From an uncultured Corynebacterium sp. (GTDB lineage Bacteria; Actinomycetota; Actinomycetes; Mycobacteriales; Mycobacteriaceae): 22,727 nt of DNA. Location: NCBI RefSeq assembly GCF_947253065.1, contig NZ_CAMXWS010000032.1, positions 1 through 22,727 of the forward strand, given 5' to 3'. Each line of letters begins with the position of its first letter. The first letter of the stretch is position 1. The translations under genes and the position numbers were made by a program. The notes beneath the pieces were generated by a model. That model saw only the letters and a program-made list of their open reading frames with translations, was not told the DNA's origin and did no database searches. Shown piece by piece: positions 1 to 7,331 of the stretch.

Positions 1-55
1 ACCCGCGACCAGCCGGGTAGAAACCGGATGCTCTAATCCACTGAGCTATGGGGGC
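1..55 (-). tRNA. tRNA-Arg(TCT), 5' part only (cut by window edge)
   Basis: Read on the minus strand from position 55, the sequence gives a 7-nt acceptor strand GCCCCCA (55-49), TA, a D stem GCTC/GAGC around a 9-nt loop, then an anticodon arm CCGG/CCGG with loop TTTCTAC. The anticodon is TCT, which reads AGA (Arg). The beginning of the T arm is visible before the window ends. The outermost anticodon-stem pair looks mismatched (T with C). The acceptor 3' side and CCA region lie outside the window, so pairing of the acceptor cannot be checked. Confidence 0.88.
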
Positions 56-126
56 TTGCCCGGTTTGGCATACAGAGCATGCGTTTTGGGCGGAACTCAT
101 CGTAGCGCACGGGGTGCGGCTTTCCA

Positions 127-132
127 TATTGT
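127..132 (+). promoter_or_regulatory. possible -10 of the ctiP promoter (TATTGT)
   Basis: TATTGT fits the corynebacterial TANNNT -10 pattern and would start a transcript near 139, leaving about 20 nt of leader that contains the AGGG ribosome-binding site at 147-150. I see no convincing -35. This is a pattern match only. Confidence 0.3.
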
Positions 133-158
133 CCTCCATCGAAAGTAGGGTGATTGCC

Positions 159-2144
159 ATGTCGGGAAAGAAAGCGGTGCAGTCGGCGTGGCCGATCTAC
201 CTCGCGGTGTTGGCCGTCGGGGCGTTGGTCGCTGGTGCGTTGTCGTATTCATTTGTGGGCGGCTCGCTCGCGGCGTTGGGTATTCCGGATCCAGGAGTGC
301 TCACCACGGCTGGTTTGCCGGCGTTGCGCGGTGTGGCGTGGCTGTTGGCGGCGTTGGCTGCTGGCTCGTTTTTGTTTTCCGCGTTTTTGATCCCGCCGGA
401 CAAGGATGAACTGGCCGATGCCCGCCTGACTGTTGATGGTCATATCGCCGCACGGACCGCTGCGTGGGCGAGTGCGGGTGTTGTGCTCATTTCGCTGGTG
501 ATGATCCCGCTGGTGTTGTCGGATGTGTCCGGTACGCCGTTGACGAATGTGATGTTCTCCCCGGAGATGTGGGTCACGGCGCTGGACCGTGTGGCGGAAG
601 CGAAGATCTGGTTGATCGTGGGGCTGATCGCAACGGTTGTCGCTGGTTTTGGTTTCAACTGCAGGTCCTGGAGTTCGCAGGTGCCACTGTTCATCGGGTC
701 GATCATGACGATCATTCCGCTGGGGTTGTCGGGTCACTCGGCGTCGGGCGGTAACCATGACTACGGCACAAACTCGTACCTGTGGCACTTGGTGTTCATG
801 TTGTTGTGGGTCGGTGGCCTGATGGCACTGATTGCCCATGGGCGTCGTTTGGGCCCGGATATGCCGCGTGCGGTGCGCAGGTATTCGATGGTGGCATTGT
901 TCTCCTTTGTCACCTTGCTGGTCTCCGGTGTGGTCAATGCGCTGATCCGCGTGCAGTTCTCCGACCTGACGTCAACTGCTTATGGGTGGACGGTGCTGCT
1001 CAAGGTCATTGGTTTGGCTGTGCTGGGATTGTTCGGCTTTGCTCACCGGCAGCTGACCATTCCGCAACTGGGGAAGAAACCGGGGGCGTTTGCGCGCCTG
1101 GCGGTCGTCGAAACGCTTGTGATGGGCGCGGTAACTGGCGTTGCTGTGTCCATGGGGCGTACCCCGCCGCCTGCTCCTTTGGAGCCTGATCTCACCACAA
1201 TGCAGATCCAGATGGGCTACAACCTTGAGGTTGCACCTACTTTCTTCAACGTGTTCACCATGTGGCGTTTTGAGGTCTTCTTCAGCGTCATTGCGATTCT
1301 GCTGGCCATCTACTACCTGCACCTTGTCCGTCGCGTTGATGGTTGGAAGCCATCGCGCACGGCATGGTGGCTCGCGGGTTGTGCGATGACTGCGGTGACC
1401 ACGTCTTCAGGCATTGGCATGTACATGCCGGCGAGCTTCTCTGTGCACATGGTCGTGCACATGATCTTGTCCATGGGGGTGCCTGTCTTCCTCGTCCTCG
1501 GCGCACCGCTGACGCTGGTCAAGGAAGCGTATCCCGCTGGGCAGTTCAATGCGCGTGCGTGGGTGGAAGCTTTTGAGAAATCCACCTTCCTCAAGGTGAT
1601 CACCTACCCGCCGGTGTCGACGGTGCAGTTCCTAGTCATTTTCTACGTGCTGTACGTCTTCCCGTCGTTCTACGAATTCGCAGTGTCAGAGCACGCCGGC
1701 CACTTGATCATGAATGTGGTCTTCCTCTTCTCTGGCTTCTTCTACTTCTGGGAGCTCATCGGCCCAGACGAGCTGCCGGAGCGCCGCCCAACCGTGATTC
1801 GCTTCGCGTGGTTCGTGTTCTCCATGCCGATTCACCTGTTCATGGGCGTGTATTTGATGCAGCTCAATTACATTTTGGCGGAGGATTTCTATAACAGTCT
1901 CGCATTGCCGTGGGACCCGGACTTGCTGCGTGACCAGAAGGCAGGCGGCGGCATCGGTTGGGCATCCGGCGGTTTCCCGATGGCGCTCGTATTTGTCATT
2001 TTGCTGTTCGGTTGGCTGCGTGAGGACAGGGCTGATGCGCGTTCGATCGATAAGCAAGAAGACGAGTCCGACGATGAGCAGTGGCGAGCCTATAACGAGA
2101 TGCTTGCGCAGTACGCAGAACATTCGAAACGCGCGGGCCGCTAG
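159..2144 (+). CDS. ctiP: CopD-CtaG fusion, copper transport and cytochrome oxidase assembly membrane protein
   Basis: This 661-aa polytopic membrane protein joins an N-terminal CopD-like copper-transport half (about residues 1-330) to a C-terminal CtaG/caa3-type assembly half (about 375-620). In the family it moves copper and helps insert it into the aa3 oxidase. Visible candidate copper ligands are H193 in the CopD half, and H430/H434 (HMVVH) and H512/H515 (HAGH) in the CtaG half. The C-terminal tail is acidic and probably cytoplasmic. The ATG at 159 is chosen because AGGG precedes it and the next hydrophobic segment begins right after; an in-frame ATG at 48 overlaps the tRNA-Arg gene and adds a non-conserved extension. 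From memory, C. glutamicum CtiP (Cg2699) has the same fusion and belongs to the copper-deprivation stimulon, with the same downstream neighbours. A strong hairpin terminator follows, so it is probably monocistronic. The family call is secure; the symbol rests on architecture and synteny. Confidence 0.9.
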   Translation: MSGKKAVQSAWPIYLAVLAVGALVAGALSYSFVGGSLAALGIPDPGVLTTAGLPALRGVAWLLAALAAGSFLFSAFLIPPDKDELADARLTVDGHIAARTAAWASAGVVLISLVMIPLVLSDVSGTPLTNVMFSPEMWVTALDRVAEAKIWLIVGLIATVVAGFGFNCRSWSSQVPLFIGSIMTIIPLGLSGHSASGGNHDYGTNSYLWHLVFMLLWVGGLMALIAHGRRLGPDMPRAVRRYSMVALFSFVTLLVSGVVNALIRVQFSDLTSTAYGWTVLLKVIGLAVLGLFGFAHRQLTIPQLGKKPGAFARLAVVETLVMGAVTGVAVSMGRTPPPAPLEPDLTTMQIQMGYNLEVAPTFFNVFTMWRFEVFFSVIAILLAIYYLHLVRRVDGWKPSRTAWWLAGCAMTAVTTSSGIGMYMPASFSVHMVVHMILSMGVPVFLVLGAPLTLVKEAYPAGQFNARAWVEAFEKSTFLKVITYPPVSTVQFLVIFYVLYVFPSFYEFAVSEHAGHLIMNVVFLFSGFFYFWELIGPDELPERRPTVIRFAWFVFSMPIHLFMGVYLMQLNYILAEDFYNSLALPWDPDLLRDQKAGGGIGWASGGFPMALVFVILLFGWLREDRADARSIDKQEDESDDEQWRAYNEMLAQYAEHSKRAGR

Positions 2145-2180
2145 GAGCACGCTTTTCGACGACAGGTCGACCCCCACATG

Positions 2181-2215
2181 CCTGTGGATAACGGTGAGTT
2201 ATCCACAGGTTTTTT
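2181..2215 (+). terminator. Terminator hairpin whose arms are DnaA-box sequences
   Basis: A perfect 12-bp inverted repeat, CCTGTGGATAAC (2181-2192) and GTTATCCACAGG (2198-2209), has a 5-nt loop GGTGA and is followed directly by six T (2210-2215), then CTTTC. This is a textbook Rho-independent terminator for ctiP. Each arm contains the exact 9-mer TTATCCACA, one per strand (2183-2191 and 2199-2207), which is the bacterial DnaA-box consensus. Confidence 0.88.
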
Positions 2216-2264
2216 CTTTCCCAGTCGCGGGTGGGTGCATCTGTGGGAAATGGTGGAAGTGTCA

Positions 2265-2313
2265 CCGCCAAAAAGTGGCGGATGGCTGCACAAAGAATCA
2301 GGCGATACGCCTG
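2265..2313 (+). other. Two small hairpins in the ssbB leader
   Basis: CCGCCA(2265-2270)-AAAAG-TGGCGG(2276-2281) and CAGGCG(2299-2304)-ATA-CGCCTG(2308-2313) are two perfect 6-bp inverted repeats, the second ending 6 nt before the GAAAGG ribosome-binding site. They could be leader structures or protein-binding dyads; short repeats of this size also arise by chance. Confidence 0.35.
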
Positions 2314-2334
2314 ACAACAGAAAGGTTAGAAACC

Positions 2335-2982
2335 ATGTCCCAACTTCCCATCACCCTGTCCGGCAACCTCACCGATGATCCTGTTTGCATGAACTTTGAT
2401 ACTGGCAGCACCTTGACCCGTATGCGGGTGGCTACGAGTCGCCGTGTGCGCACTGATTCGGAGGATGCGAACGGCAATGCTCAGTGGGCTGATACGGATC
2501 TGCTTTATATCGACGTTGAATGCTGGGGTCAGCTGGCCGTGAACACCCATGTGTCGCTGGTAAAAGGCATGCCCGTAGTTGTCGTTGGCCGCTTGGTCTC
2601 TGAGAAGTGGACGGACCAGGACGGCAAGAGCCGTTATAAGCACTTGATCAAGGCGAATCAGATCGCCCTTGAACTGACGCGCTTTCAGGTATCTTCGCGC
2701 TCGACCAGTGTGCAGAAGCGCACGTTGGATGGCATGAATGACGTTGAGGTGAAAACCCGTGACCATCTTGTTGAGGAAAACGGCACGATCAACACCAACG
2801 GCGGAAACGGCTCCAGCGGTGCCAACGGTGTCAACGGCAGCAGTGGCGCGCCGGGCGCGACTGCGGCGGCAGATGGCGTTCTGGAGCGCAGTGGAACGGC
2901 AGAGGAAATGAGCTTTGCCGACCGGGAGGCGGAATCGAGCCAGTCGGAAAAGAAAGAACCGGCTCCGGTGCCGGCCGGCTAG
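2335..2982 (+). CDS. ssbB: Second single-stranded DNA-binding protein (SsbB type)
   Basis: This 215-aa protein has an N-terminal SSB OB-fold (about residues 3-115), recognisable from GNLTDDP, the strand RMRVATSRRVR, DVECWGQLA and the KGMPVVVVGRLVSEKW hairpin. The ATG at 2335 follows GAAAGG by 9 nt and begins the conserved fold. The C-terminal 100 residues are low-complexity, rich in Asn, Gly, Ser and Glu. The usual acidic tip (DDDIPF-like), through which housekeeping SSB recruits partners, is absent: the protein ends in PAPVPAG. It is also not beside rpsF/rplI, where the main ssb sits. Together with ettA immediately downstream, this matches the mycobacterial paralogue SSBb (Rv2478c, next to Rv2477c; recalled, not searched). 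A role in stress or recombination is inferred from the family, not shown here. Confidence 0.87.
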   Translation: MSQLPITLSGNLTDDPVCMNFDTGSTLTRMRVATSRRVRTDSEDANGNAQWADTDLLYIDVECWGQLAVNTHVSLVKGMPVVVVGRLVSEKWTDQDGKSRYKHLIKANQIALELTRFQVSSRSTSVQKRTLDGMNDVEVKTRDHLVEENGTINTNGGNGSSGANGVNGSSGAPGATAAADGVLERSGTAEEMSFADREAESSQSEKKEPAPVPAG

Positions 2983-3129
2983 TGTTTTCGGGGCGCACAC
3001 ACTTCGATCCATCGGTTGTGCGCGCACTGCCATGGTCGGCCACTGCTCCGGTTCTTGTGTTAGGTGCGTGATGTACCCTTTGTGGTGATTTACGTTTATC
3101 CACCTACACGCATGTAAAGGGGAGCTTAA

Positions 3130-4800
3130 GTGGCCGAGTTCATCTACACGATGAAGAACGTTCGCAGGGCCGTCGGTGACAAGGTCATTTTGGACAATGT
3201 CACGATGGCCTTTTACCCGGGCGCCAAGATCGGTGTCGTGGGCCCGAACGGCGCGGGTAAGTCCTCGCTGTTGAAGATCATGGCGGGCATTGACCAGCCG
3301 AATAACGGTGAGGCATTCCTGGACCCGGGCGCAACTGTCGGCATTTTGCTGCAGGAGCCGCCGCTGAATGAAGAGAAGACGGTTCGTGAGAACGTCGAAG
3401 AAGGTCTGGGCGAGATCTTCGAAAAGAAGCAGCGTTTCGAGGAGATCGCGGCGGAGATGGCCACGAATTACTCCGATGAGCTCATGGAAGAAATGGGCAA
3501 ACTGCAGGAGGAACTCGACGCCGCTGATGCGTGGGAGGTTGACTCCAAGATTGAGCAGGCGATGGAGGCTCTCCGCTGCCCGCCGTCCGATGCGCCCGTG
3601 ACCAACCTCTCCGGTGGTGAGCGGCGTCGCGTGGCACTGGCAAAGCTGCTGCTTACCCAGCCGGACCTGCTGCTGCTTGATGAGCCTACGAACCACCTGG
3701 ACGCCGAGTCCGTCCTCTGGCTGGAGAAGCACCTCCAGGATTACCCGGGCGCTGTCCTGGCCGTCACCCACGACCGTTACTTCCTGGACCACGTCGCGGA
3801 GTGGATCTGTGAGGTGGACCGCGGCAAGCTCTACCCGTACGAGGGCAATTACTCTACCTACCTGGAGAAGAAGGCTGAGCGCCTCGAGGTGGCTGGCAAG
3901 AAGGACCAGAAACTGCAGAAGCGCCTGAAGGGCGAGCTGGAGTGGGTCCGTTCCTCGCCGAAGGCACGTCAGGCGAAGAATAAGGCTCGTCTGGAGCGTT
4001 ACGAGGAGATGGCAGCTGAGGCGGAGCAGTACCGCAAGCTTGACTTCGAAGAAATCCAGATCCCGACCCCGCCGCGTCTGGGCAACAAGGTCGTGGAGGT
4101 CAAGGACCTGAACAAGGGCTTCGATGGTCGCACCTTGATCAAGGATCTGTCTTTCACGCTGCCGCGTAACGGCATCGTCGGTGTGATTGGCCCGAACGGT
4201 GTGGGTAAGTCGACGCTATTCAAGACCATCGTTGGTTTCGAAGAGCCGGATTCTGGTTCCGTCGAGGTCGGCGAGACCGTGAAGATCTCCTATGTCGACC
4301 AGAACCGCGAGAATATCGATCCGGAGCAGACGGTCTGGGAGGTTGTCTCCGGCGGCCTGGATTACATTCACGTTGGCCAGAACGAGATGCCGTCGCGTGC
4401 ATACCTGTCGGCATTCGGTTTCAAGGGGCCGGATCAGCAGAAGCCGTCGAAGGTTCTCTCCGGTGGTGAGCGCAACCGTTTGAACCTGGCTCTCACGCTC
4501 AAGCAGGGCGGAAACCTGATTCTGCTCGATGAGCCGACTAACGACCTCGATGTGGAAACCCTCGGTTCGCTCGAGAATGCTCTGCAGAAATTCCCGGGCT
4601 GTGCCGTGGTCATTTCGCACGACCGCTGGTTCCTTGACCGAACTTGTACCCACATCCTCGCCTGGGAAGGCAATATTGAGGAAGGTAAGTGGTTCTGGTT
4701 CGAAGGTAACTTCGGCGACTACGAGGCCAATAAGGTGGAGCGTCTCGGCGAGGAAGCTGCCAAGCCGTCTCGCGTCACGCACCGTAAGCTGACGCGTTAA
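3130..4800 (+). CDS. ettA: ABC-F ATPase EttA, energy-dependent translational throttle
   Basis: This 556-aa soluble twin-ATPase has the length usual for EttA. Domain 1 has Walker A GPNGAGKSS (38-46), signature LSGGE (160-164) and Walker B LLLLDEP with D184/E185. Domain 2 has GPNGVGKST (354-362), LSGGE (443-447) and D467/E468. Between them lies the charged linker (about 240-310) that reaches the P-site tRNA, and an arm-like insertion (about 85-135) sits in domain 1. There are no membrane segments, so it is not a transporter. EttA binds the ribosomal E site and gates the first elongation steps according to ATP/ADP. Start is GTG, preceded by a strong AAAGGGGAG. The C terminus ends in a short basic tail (THRKLTR). 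It is followed by a thioesterase and a hypothetical gene on the same strand, the same order I recall in mycobacteria. Confidence 0.95.
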   Translation: MAEFIYTMKNVRRAVGDKVILDNVTMAFYPGAKIGVVGPNGAGKSSLLKIMAGIDQPNNGEAFLDPGATVGILLQEPPLNEEKTVRENVEEGLGEIFEKKQRFEEIAAEMATNYSDELMEEMGKLQEELDAADAWEVDSKIEQAMEALRCPPSDAPVTNLSGGERRRVALAKLLLTQPDLLLLDEPTNHLDAESVLWLEKHLQDYPGAVLAVTHDRYFLDHVAEWICEVDRGKLYPYEGNYSTYLEKKAERLEVAGKKDQKLQKRLKGELEWVRSSPKARQAKNKARLERYEEMAAEAEQYRKLDFEEIQIPTPPRLGNKVVEVKDLNKGFDGRTLIKDLSFTLPRNGIVGVIGPNGVGKSTLFKTIVGFEEPDSGSVEVGETVKISYVDQNRENIDPEQTVWEVVSGGLDYIHVGQNEMPSRAYLSAFGFKGPDQQKPSKVLSGGERNRLNLALTLKQGGNLILLDEPTNDLDVETLGSLENALQKFPGCAVVISHDRWFLDRTCTHILAWEGNIEEGKWFWFEGNFGDYEANKVERLGEEAAKPSRVTHRKLTR

Positions 4801-4809
4801 ACCTCCACT

Positions 4810-4837
4810 CACCCCCGTGCACTACCGCCCGGGGGTG
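4810..4837 (+). terminator. Weak hairpin after ettA
   Basis: CACCCCCG (4810-4817) and CGGGGGTG (4830-4837) form an 8-bp perfect stem with a 12-nt loop. No T-run follows, so it may attenuate rather than end transcription into the thioesterase gene, or stabilise the ettA 3' end. Confidence 0.4.
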
Positions 4838-4868
4838 TACATATTCACAAGAAAGGATTCGCGGACAC

Positions 4869-5291
4869 ATGACTGGAAGTGCACCGAACAATATTCAGCG
4901 CATCACGCTGCGGTGGAATGATTTCGACCGTTATGACCACCTGAATAACTGCAAATTCCTGGATATTTCGCAGGAGGCACGTATCGCCTTCATGCGCGAG
5001 AACTTCGCTGACCAGAAGCAGGAGTTTGGTGTGTTCGTGCGCCATGTGGAGATCGATTACCTGCGTCCAGTCATGGCGGATACGGCCGAGGTGGAGGTCG
5101 AAACAACTGTCACGGAGATCGGCAACACGTCGTTCAAGACCCAGCAGGACCTGAAGGACCGCCAGGGCCGCGTGTGCGGTGTTGTAAAGACGGTGCTTGT
5201 CGCAGTGGATCTGTCCACAGCATCGCCACGCGAGATCACGCAGCAGGAACGCGGGATTTTGAATTCCGGCAACAGCGAGACCGCAAAGTAG
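4869..5291 (+). CDS. Acyl-CoA thioesterase, 4HBT hot-dog family
   Basis: This 140-aa protein is the size of a single hot-dog domain. The N-terminal motif RWNDFDRYDHLNN (15-27) is the family's substrate/catalytic region, with D18 or D20 the likely general base and DHLNN starting the central helix. The strand HVEIDYLRPV and the following VEVETTVTEIGNTSFKTQQDL are typical second-half strands. Such enzymes hydrolyse acyl-CoA or aromatic acyl thioesters in the cytoplasm; the substrate cannot be read from the sequence. AAAGGA lies upstream of the ATG at a normal distance. Its stop codon shares a base with the GTG of the next gene (TAGTG), so the two are probably co-translated. The corresponding mycobacterial neighbour is, from memory, Rv2475c. 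Confidence 0.85.
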   Translation: MTGSAPNNIQRITLRWNDFDRYDHLNNCKFLDISQEARIAFMRENFADQKQEFGVFVRHVEIDYLRPVMADTAEVEVETTVTEIGNTSFKTQQDLKDRQGRVCGVVKTVLVAVDLSTASPREITQQERGILNSGNSETAK

Positions 5292-5956
5292 TGGCTAGCG
5301 AAAGCCTCACTATTGAGTCAGGTGCGGCTGGGCTGAAAGCACTCGTTGAGCGTGCGCTTCACCTGGAAGACACAGGCTCCGCACGCTTTTCGACGTTGGG
5401 TGCCAACACCGACACTCCCGCCGTCGATGTCTATGTGACCACCCCGTTTCGCTGTGTCGCCTCCCGCCGTATCGCTGGACAGGCGTCTCGTGATGGGGCA
5501 GTGGTGTCGCTGAAGGACCTGCGTGATGCACTGGCCCATGGGCCAGGCAGTGGCACGCTTGAGATCGGTCCGGCGCGTGATGCGAATTGGCTCGGCGCAC
5601 TACCACCGAAAACGGGTTATGTCCAGCGCGATATCGTGCCCGTCAACGTGGTGCGCGACCTCGCGGACCAAGGTCGGCGTTTGGCGCGACAGTTCTCCGG
5701 CCCGCTGGGCCCGCCACGTTCGCTGCTCGAACAGATCGTGCTCACCGCAGATACCGAGAAGAACGCTGGTGCTCCCGTTGATGTGCCGATGCGCATGATC
5801 TTCACCTGCACCTCGCTCGGCCTTATCCCCGGGCCGAGCGCACCGGTGGAGATCCCGCGTCACCTGCGTATTTCCACTTCCGGCCGATGGATCCGCCTGG
5901 ACGCACCTTTCGGCAGCGTCTATTACACCTCCGGCGGGATCAACCTGTTCGGCTAG
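5291..5956 (+). CDS. Conserved actinobacterial protein of unknown function
   Basis: I do not recognise a domain. With the GTG at 5291 the protein is 221 aa; an upstream in-frame ATG at 5174 would overlap the thioesterase by over 100 bp and give a low-quality Arg/Cys-rich extension, so it is rejected. There is no signal peptide, membrane segment or obvious catalytic motif. The N-terminal part is mixed alpha/beta; a central region from about residue 45 carries TPAVDVYVTTPFRCVASRRI; and the last 30 residues, ending SGRWIRLDAPFGSVYYTSGG, are the sort of compact C terminus that is usually conserved. Overlap of start and stop codons with the thioesterase gene points to a shared role. In the matching M. 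tuberculosis region a hypothetical protein of about the same size (Rv2474c, recalled) holds this position. Confidence 0.75.
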   Translation: MASESLTIESGAAGLKALVERALHLEDTGSARFSTLGANTDTPAVDVYVTTPFRCVASRRIAGQASRDGAVVSLKDLRDALAHGPGSGTLEIGPARDANWLGALPPKTGYVQRDIVPVNVVRDLADQGRRLARQFSGPLGPPRSLLEQIVLTADTEKNAGAPVDVPMRMIFTCTSLGLIPGPSAPVEIPRHLRISTSGRWIRLDAPFGSVYYTSGGINLFG

Positions 5957-5963
5957 CCAGCTA

Positions 5964-5989
5964 GTTAACTAGCAAATGAGCTAGTTAAC
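5964..5989. terminator. Bidirectional hairpin between convergent genes
   Basis: GTTAACTAGC (5964-5973), 6-nt loop AAATGA, GCTAGTTAAC (5980-5989) is a perfect 10-bp stem. An outer pair GTTCGG/CCGAAC (5947-5952, 5989-5994) brackets it, and the 11-mer AGCTAGTTAAC occurs twice in direct orientation (5959, 5979). It lies over the stop codons of two converging genes, so a role as shared terminator is likely, although T-runs are missing on both sides. Confidence 0.55.
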
Positions 5990-7331
5990 CGAACAGCTGA
6001 CGCAGGTGTGCCGACCCGAATTTGCGGCTGGGGTCCATCTGCTCACGCAGCGTGCAGAATTCGTCAAAACGTGGGTACATTTCGGCGAAATCTTCCCGTC
6101 CAAGAGTGTGCATCTTGCCCCAGTGCGGACGCCCGCCGGCAGCCTTCAGCACGTCCTGAATGTGTGGGAAGTACTCGTGCGGATTCATGGCCTTCGGGAC
6201 GTGGAACGCGATATACATCGACTCACGACCAGTAGAGGTGGACAGTGCGACGTCATCAGCGGCGGTGGTGCGCAGCTCAAGCGGGAAAGGGATAAGCCAG
6301 TTGCGGCGCTCAAATTCCCGGTTGATCTCGCGGACTGCTTCCGGTCCGGCCTCGAGTGGTACCGCGAATTCCATCTCGTGGAAGCGGACCCGGCGCGGGG
6401 TCGCGAACACGTCGTGGGCGCGCGAGCGGTAACGGTTCGCCGCCATGGCGCCTGCCGCGATGTTGTTCAGCATGGGCGCGGCGCGCGGAATTGCGCGGGC
6501 GACTGCCAGGGAGGCGGCGAAAGCGCCGTTGCCGATCAGGTCATCCTCGATGAAGCGGGTGAATTTGCCGCGTACCTTCGGCTCGCCACCTGGTGCCGGG
6601 GCACCGGGGGCGAGACGAGTATTGGATTTCACCATCGCGCGGTCGGTGTGAGGGAACCAGAATGCTTCATAGTGGTCAACTGCGCGGGAGCGCTCCTCCC
6701 AGGAATCGAGCACCGTATCGAGGCTTTCAGCGCCTTCTTCTGCCAGCAGGTCGAAGGCGTCGACGCATTGCATCTCCACCTCGACGATGACACCGAGTGC
6801 ACCCAGCGAGACAGTCACCAGGCGCAGGGCGTCGGGGTCGGTGTCGATGGAGTAGTCGAGGCGCTGCCCGCTGGCGTCGATAAGCGAAAGGCCAGTGACT
6901 GTGCCTGCGAACCCGGTCCAATTGATGCCTGTGCCGTGCGTGGATGTGGAGATCGCGCCGGCGACGGACTGGACGTCAATGTCGCCCTGGTTGGCCAGCG
7001 CGAGCCCGAATGGTTGGAGGTATTCCGGAATGCGGTGCAGGCGCGTGCCGGCGAGGAAGCGGACGCGTTTGGTCTCCGTGTCTACCTTCACGATGCCGGC
7101 GAGCTTGTCCAGACTGATCATCGCATCAGTACCGGCCGCGACGGGTGTAAAGGAGTGACCGCCGCCGACCGTGCGGACCGACTGGCCCGCGGGAAGAGTA
7201 CGCACGATGTGCTGCACTTCCTCGATCGTGGCGGGGTAGTAGAAGGAGTTTGGCGCCGTCTGCACGGAACCGGACCAGTTGCTGAACGTGGTGCCCGTGC
7301 GGTTTTCAGGAGTATTGATCGTTGTGCTCAT
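5985..7331 (-). CDS. FAD-dependent aldonolactone oxidoreductase (D-arabinono/L-gulono-1,4-lactone oxidase family)
   Basis: This 448-aa protein has an N-terminal PCMH-type FAD-binding domain (about 25-200) with TVGGGHSFTPV around residues 54-64; the His of GGGHS is the position that carries covalent FAD in some family members. The C-terminal ALO domain contains HWGK (403-406), the HWxK motif specific to aldonolactone oxidoreductases. These enzymes oxidise sugar lactones such as D-arabinono- or L-gulono-1,4-lactone; actinobacterial members often use an electron acceptor other than oxygen. Which substrate applies here is not readable. The ATG at 7331 overlaps the stop of the upstream gene as ATGA, with GGGTGGA about 8 nt before it. 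A longer in-frame reading to 7655 would run through the upstream gene and is rejected. There is no export signal. Confidence 0.88.
   Translation of the reverse strand: MSTTINTPENRTGTTFSNWSGSVQTAPNSFYYPATIEEVQHIVRTLPAGQSVRTVGGGHSFTPVAAGTDAMISLDKLAGIVKVDTETKRVRFLAGTRLHRIPEYLQPFGLALANQGDIDVQSVAGAISTSTHGTGINWTGFAGTVTGLSLIDASGQRLDYSIDTDPDALRLVTVSLGALGVIVEVEMQCVDAFDLLAEEGAESLDTVLDSWEERSRAVDHYEAFWFPHTDRAMVKSNTRLAPGAPAPGGEPKVRGKFTRFIEDDLIGNGAFAASLAVARAIPRAAPMLNNIAAGAMAANRYRSRAHDVFATPRRVRFHEMEFAVPLEAGPEAVREINREFERRNWLIPFPLELRTTAADDVALSTSTGRESMYIAFHVPKAMNPHEYFPHIQDVLKAAGGRPHWGKMHTLGREDFAEMYPRFDEFCTLREQMDPSRKFGSAHLRQLFG

Noticed and set aside
48..158. Extended N terminus of ctiP from the ATG at 48
   Set aside because: It overlaps the tRNA-Arg gene, and its sequence is not membrane-protein-like; the ATG at 159 has a ribosome-binding site and begins a normal N terminus.
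2326..3792. Long minus-strand reading frame opposite ssbB and ettA
   Set aside because: It is the antisense of two well-supported genes, has a low-complexity His/Arg/Gln/Leu composition, and shows no domain or ribosome-binding site.
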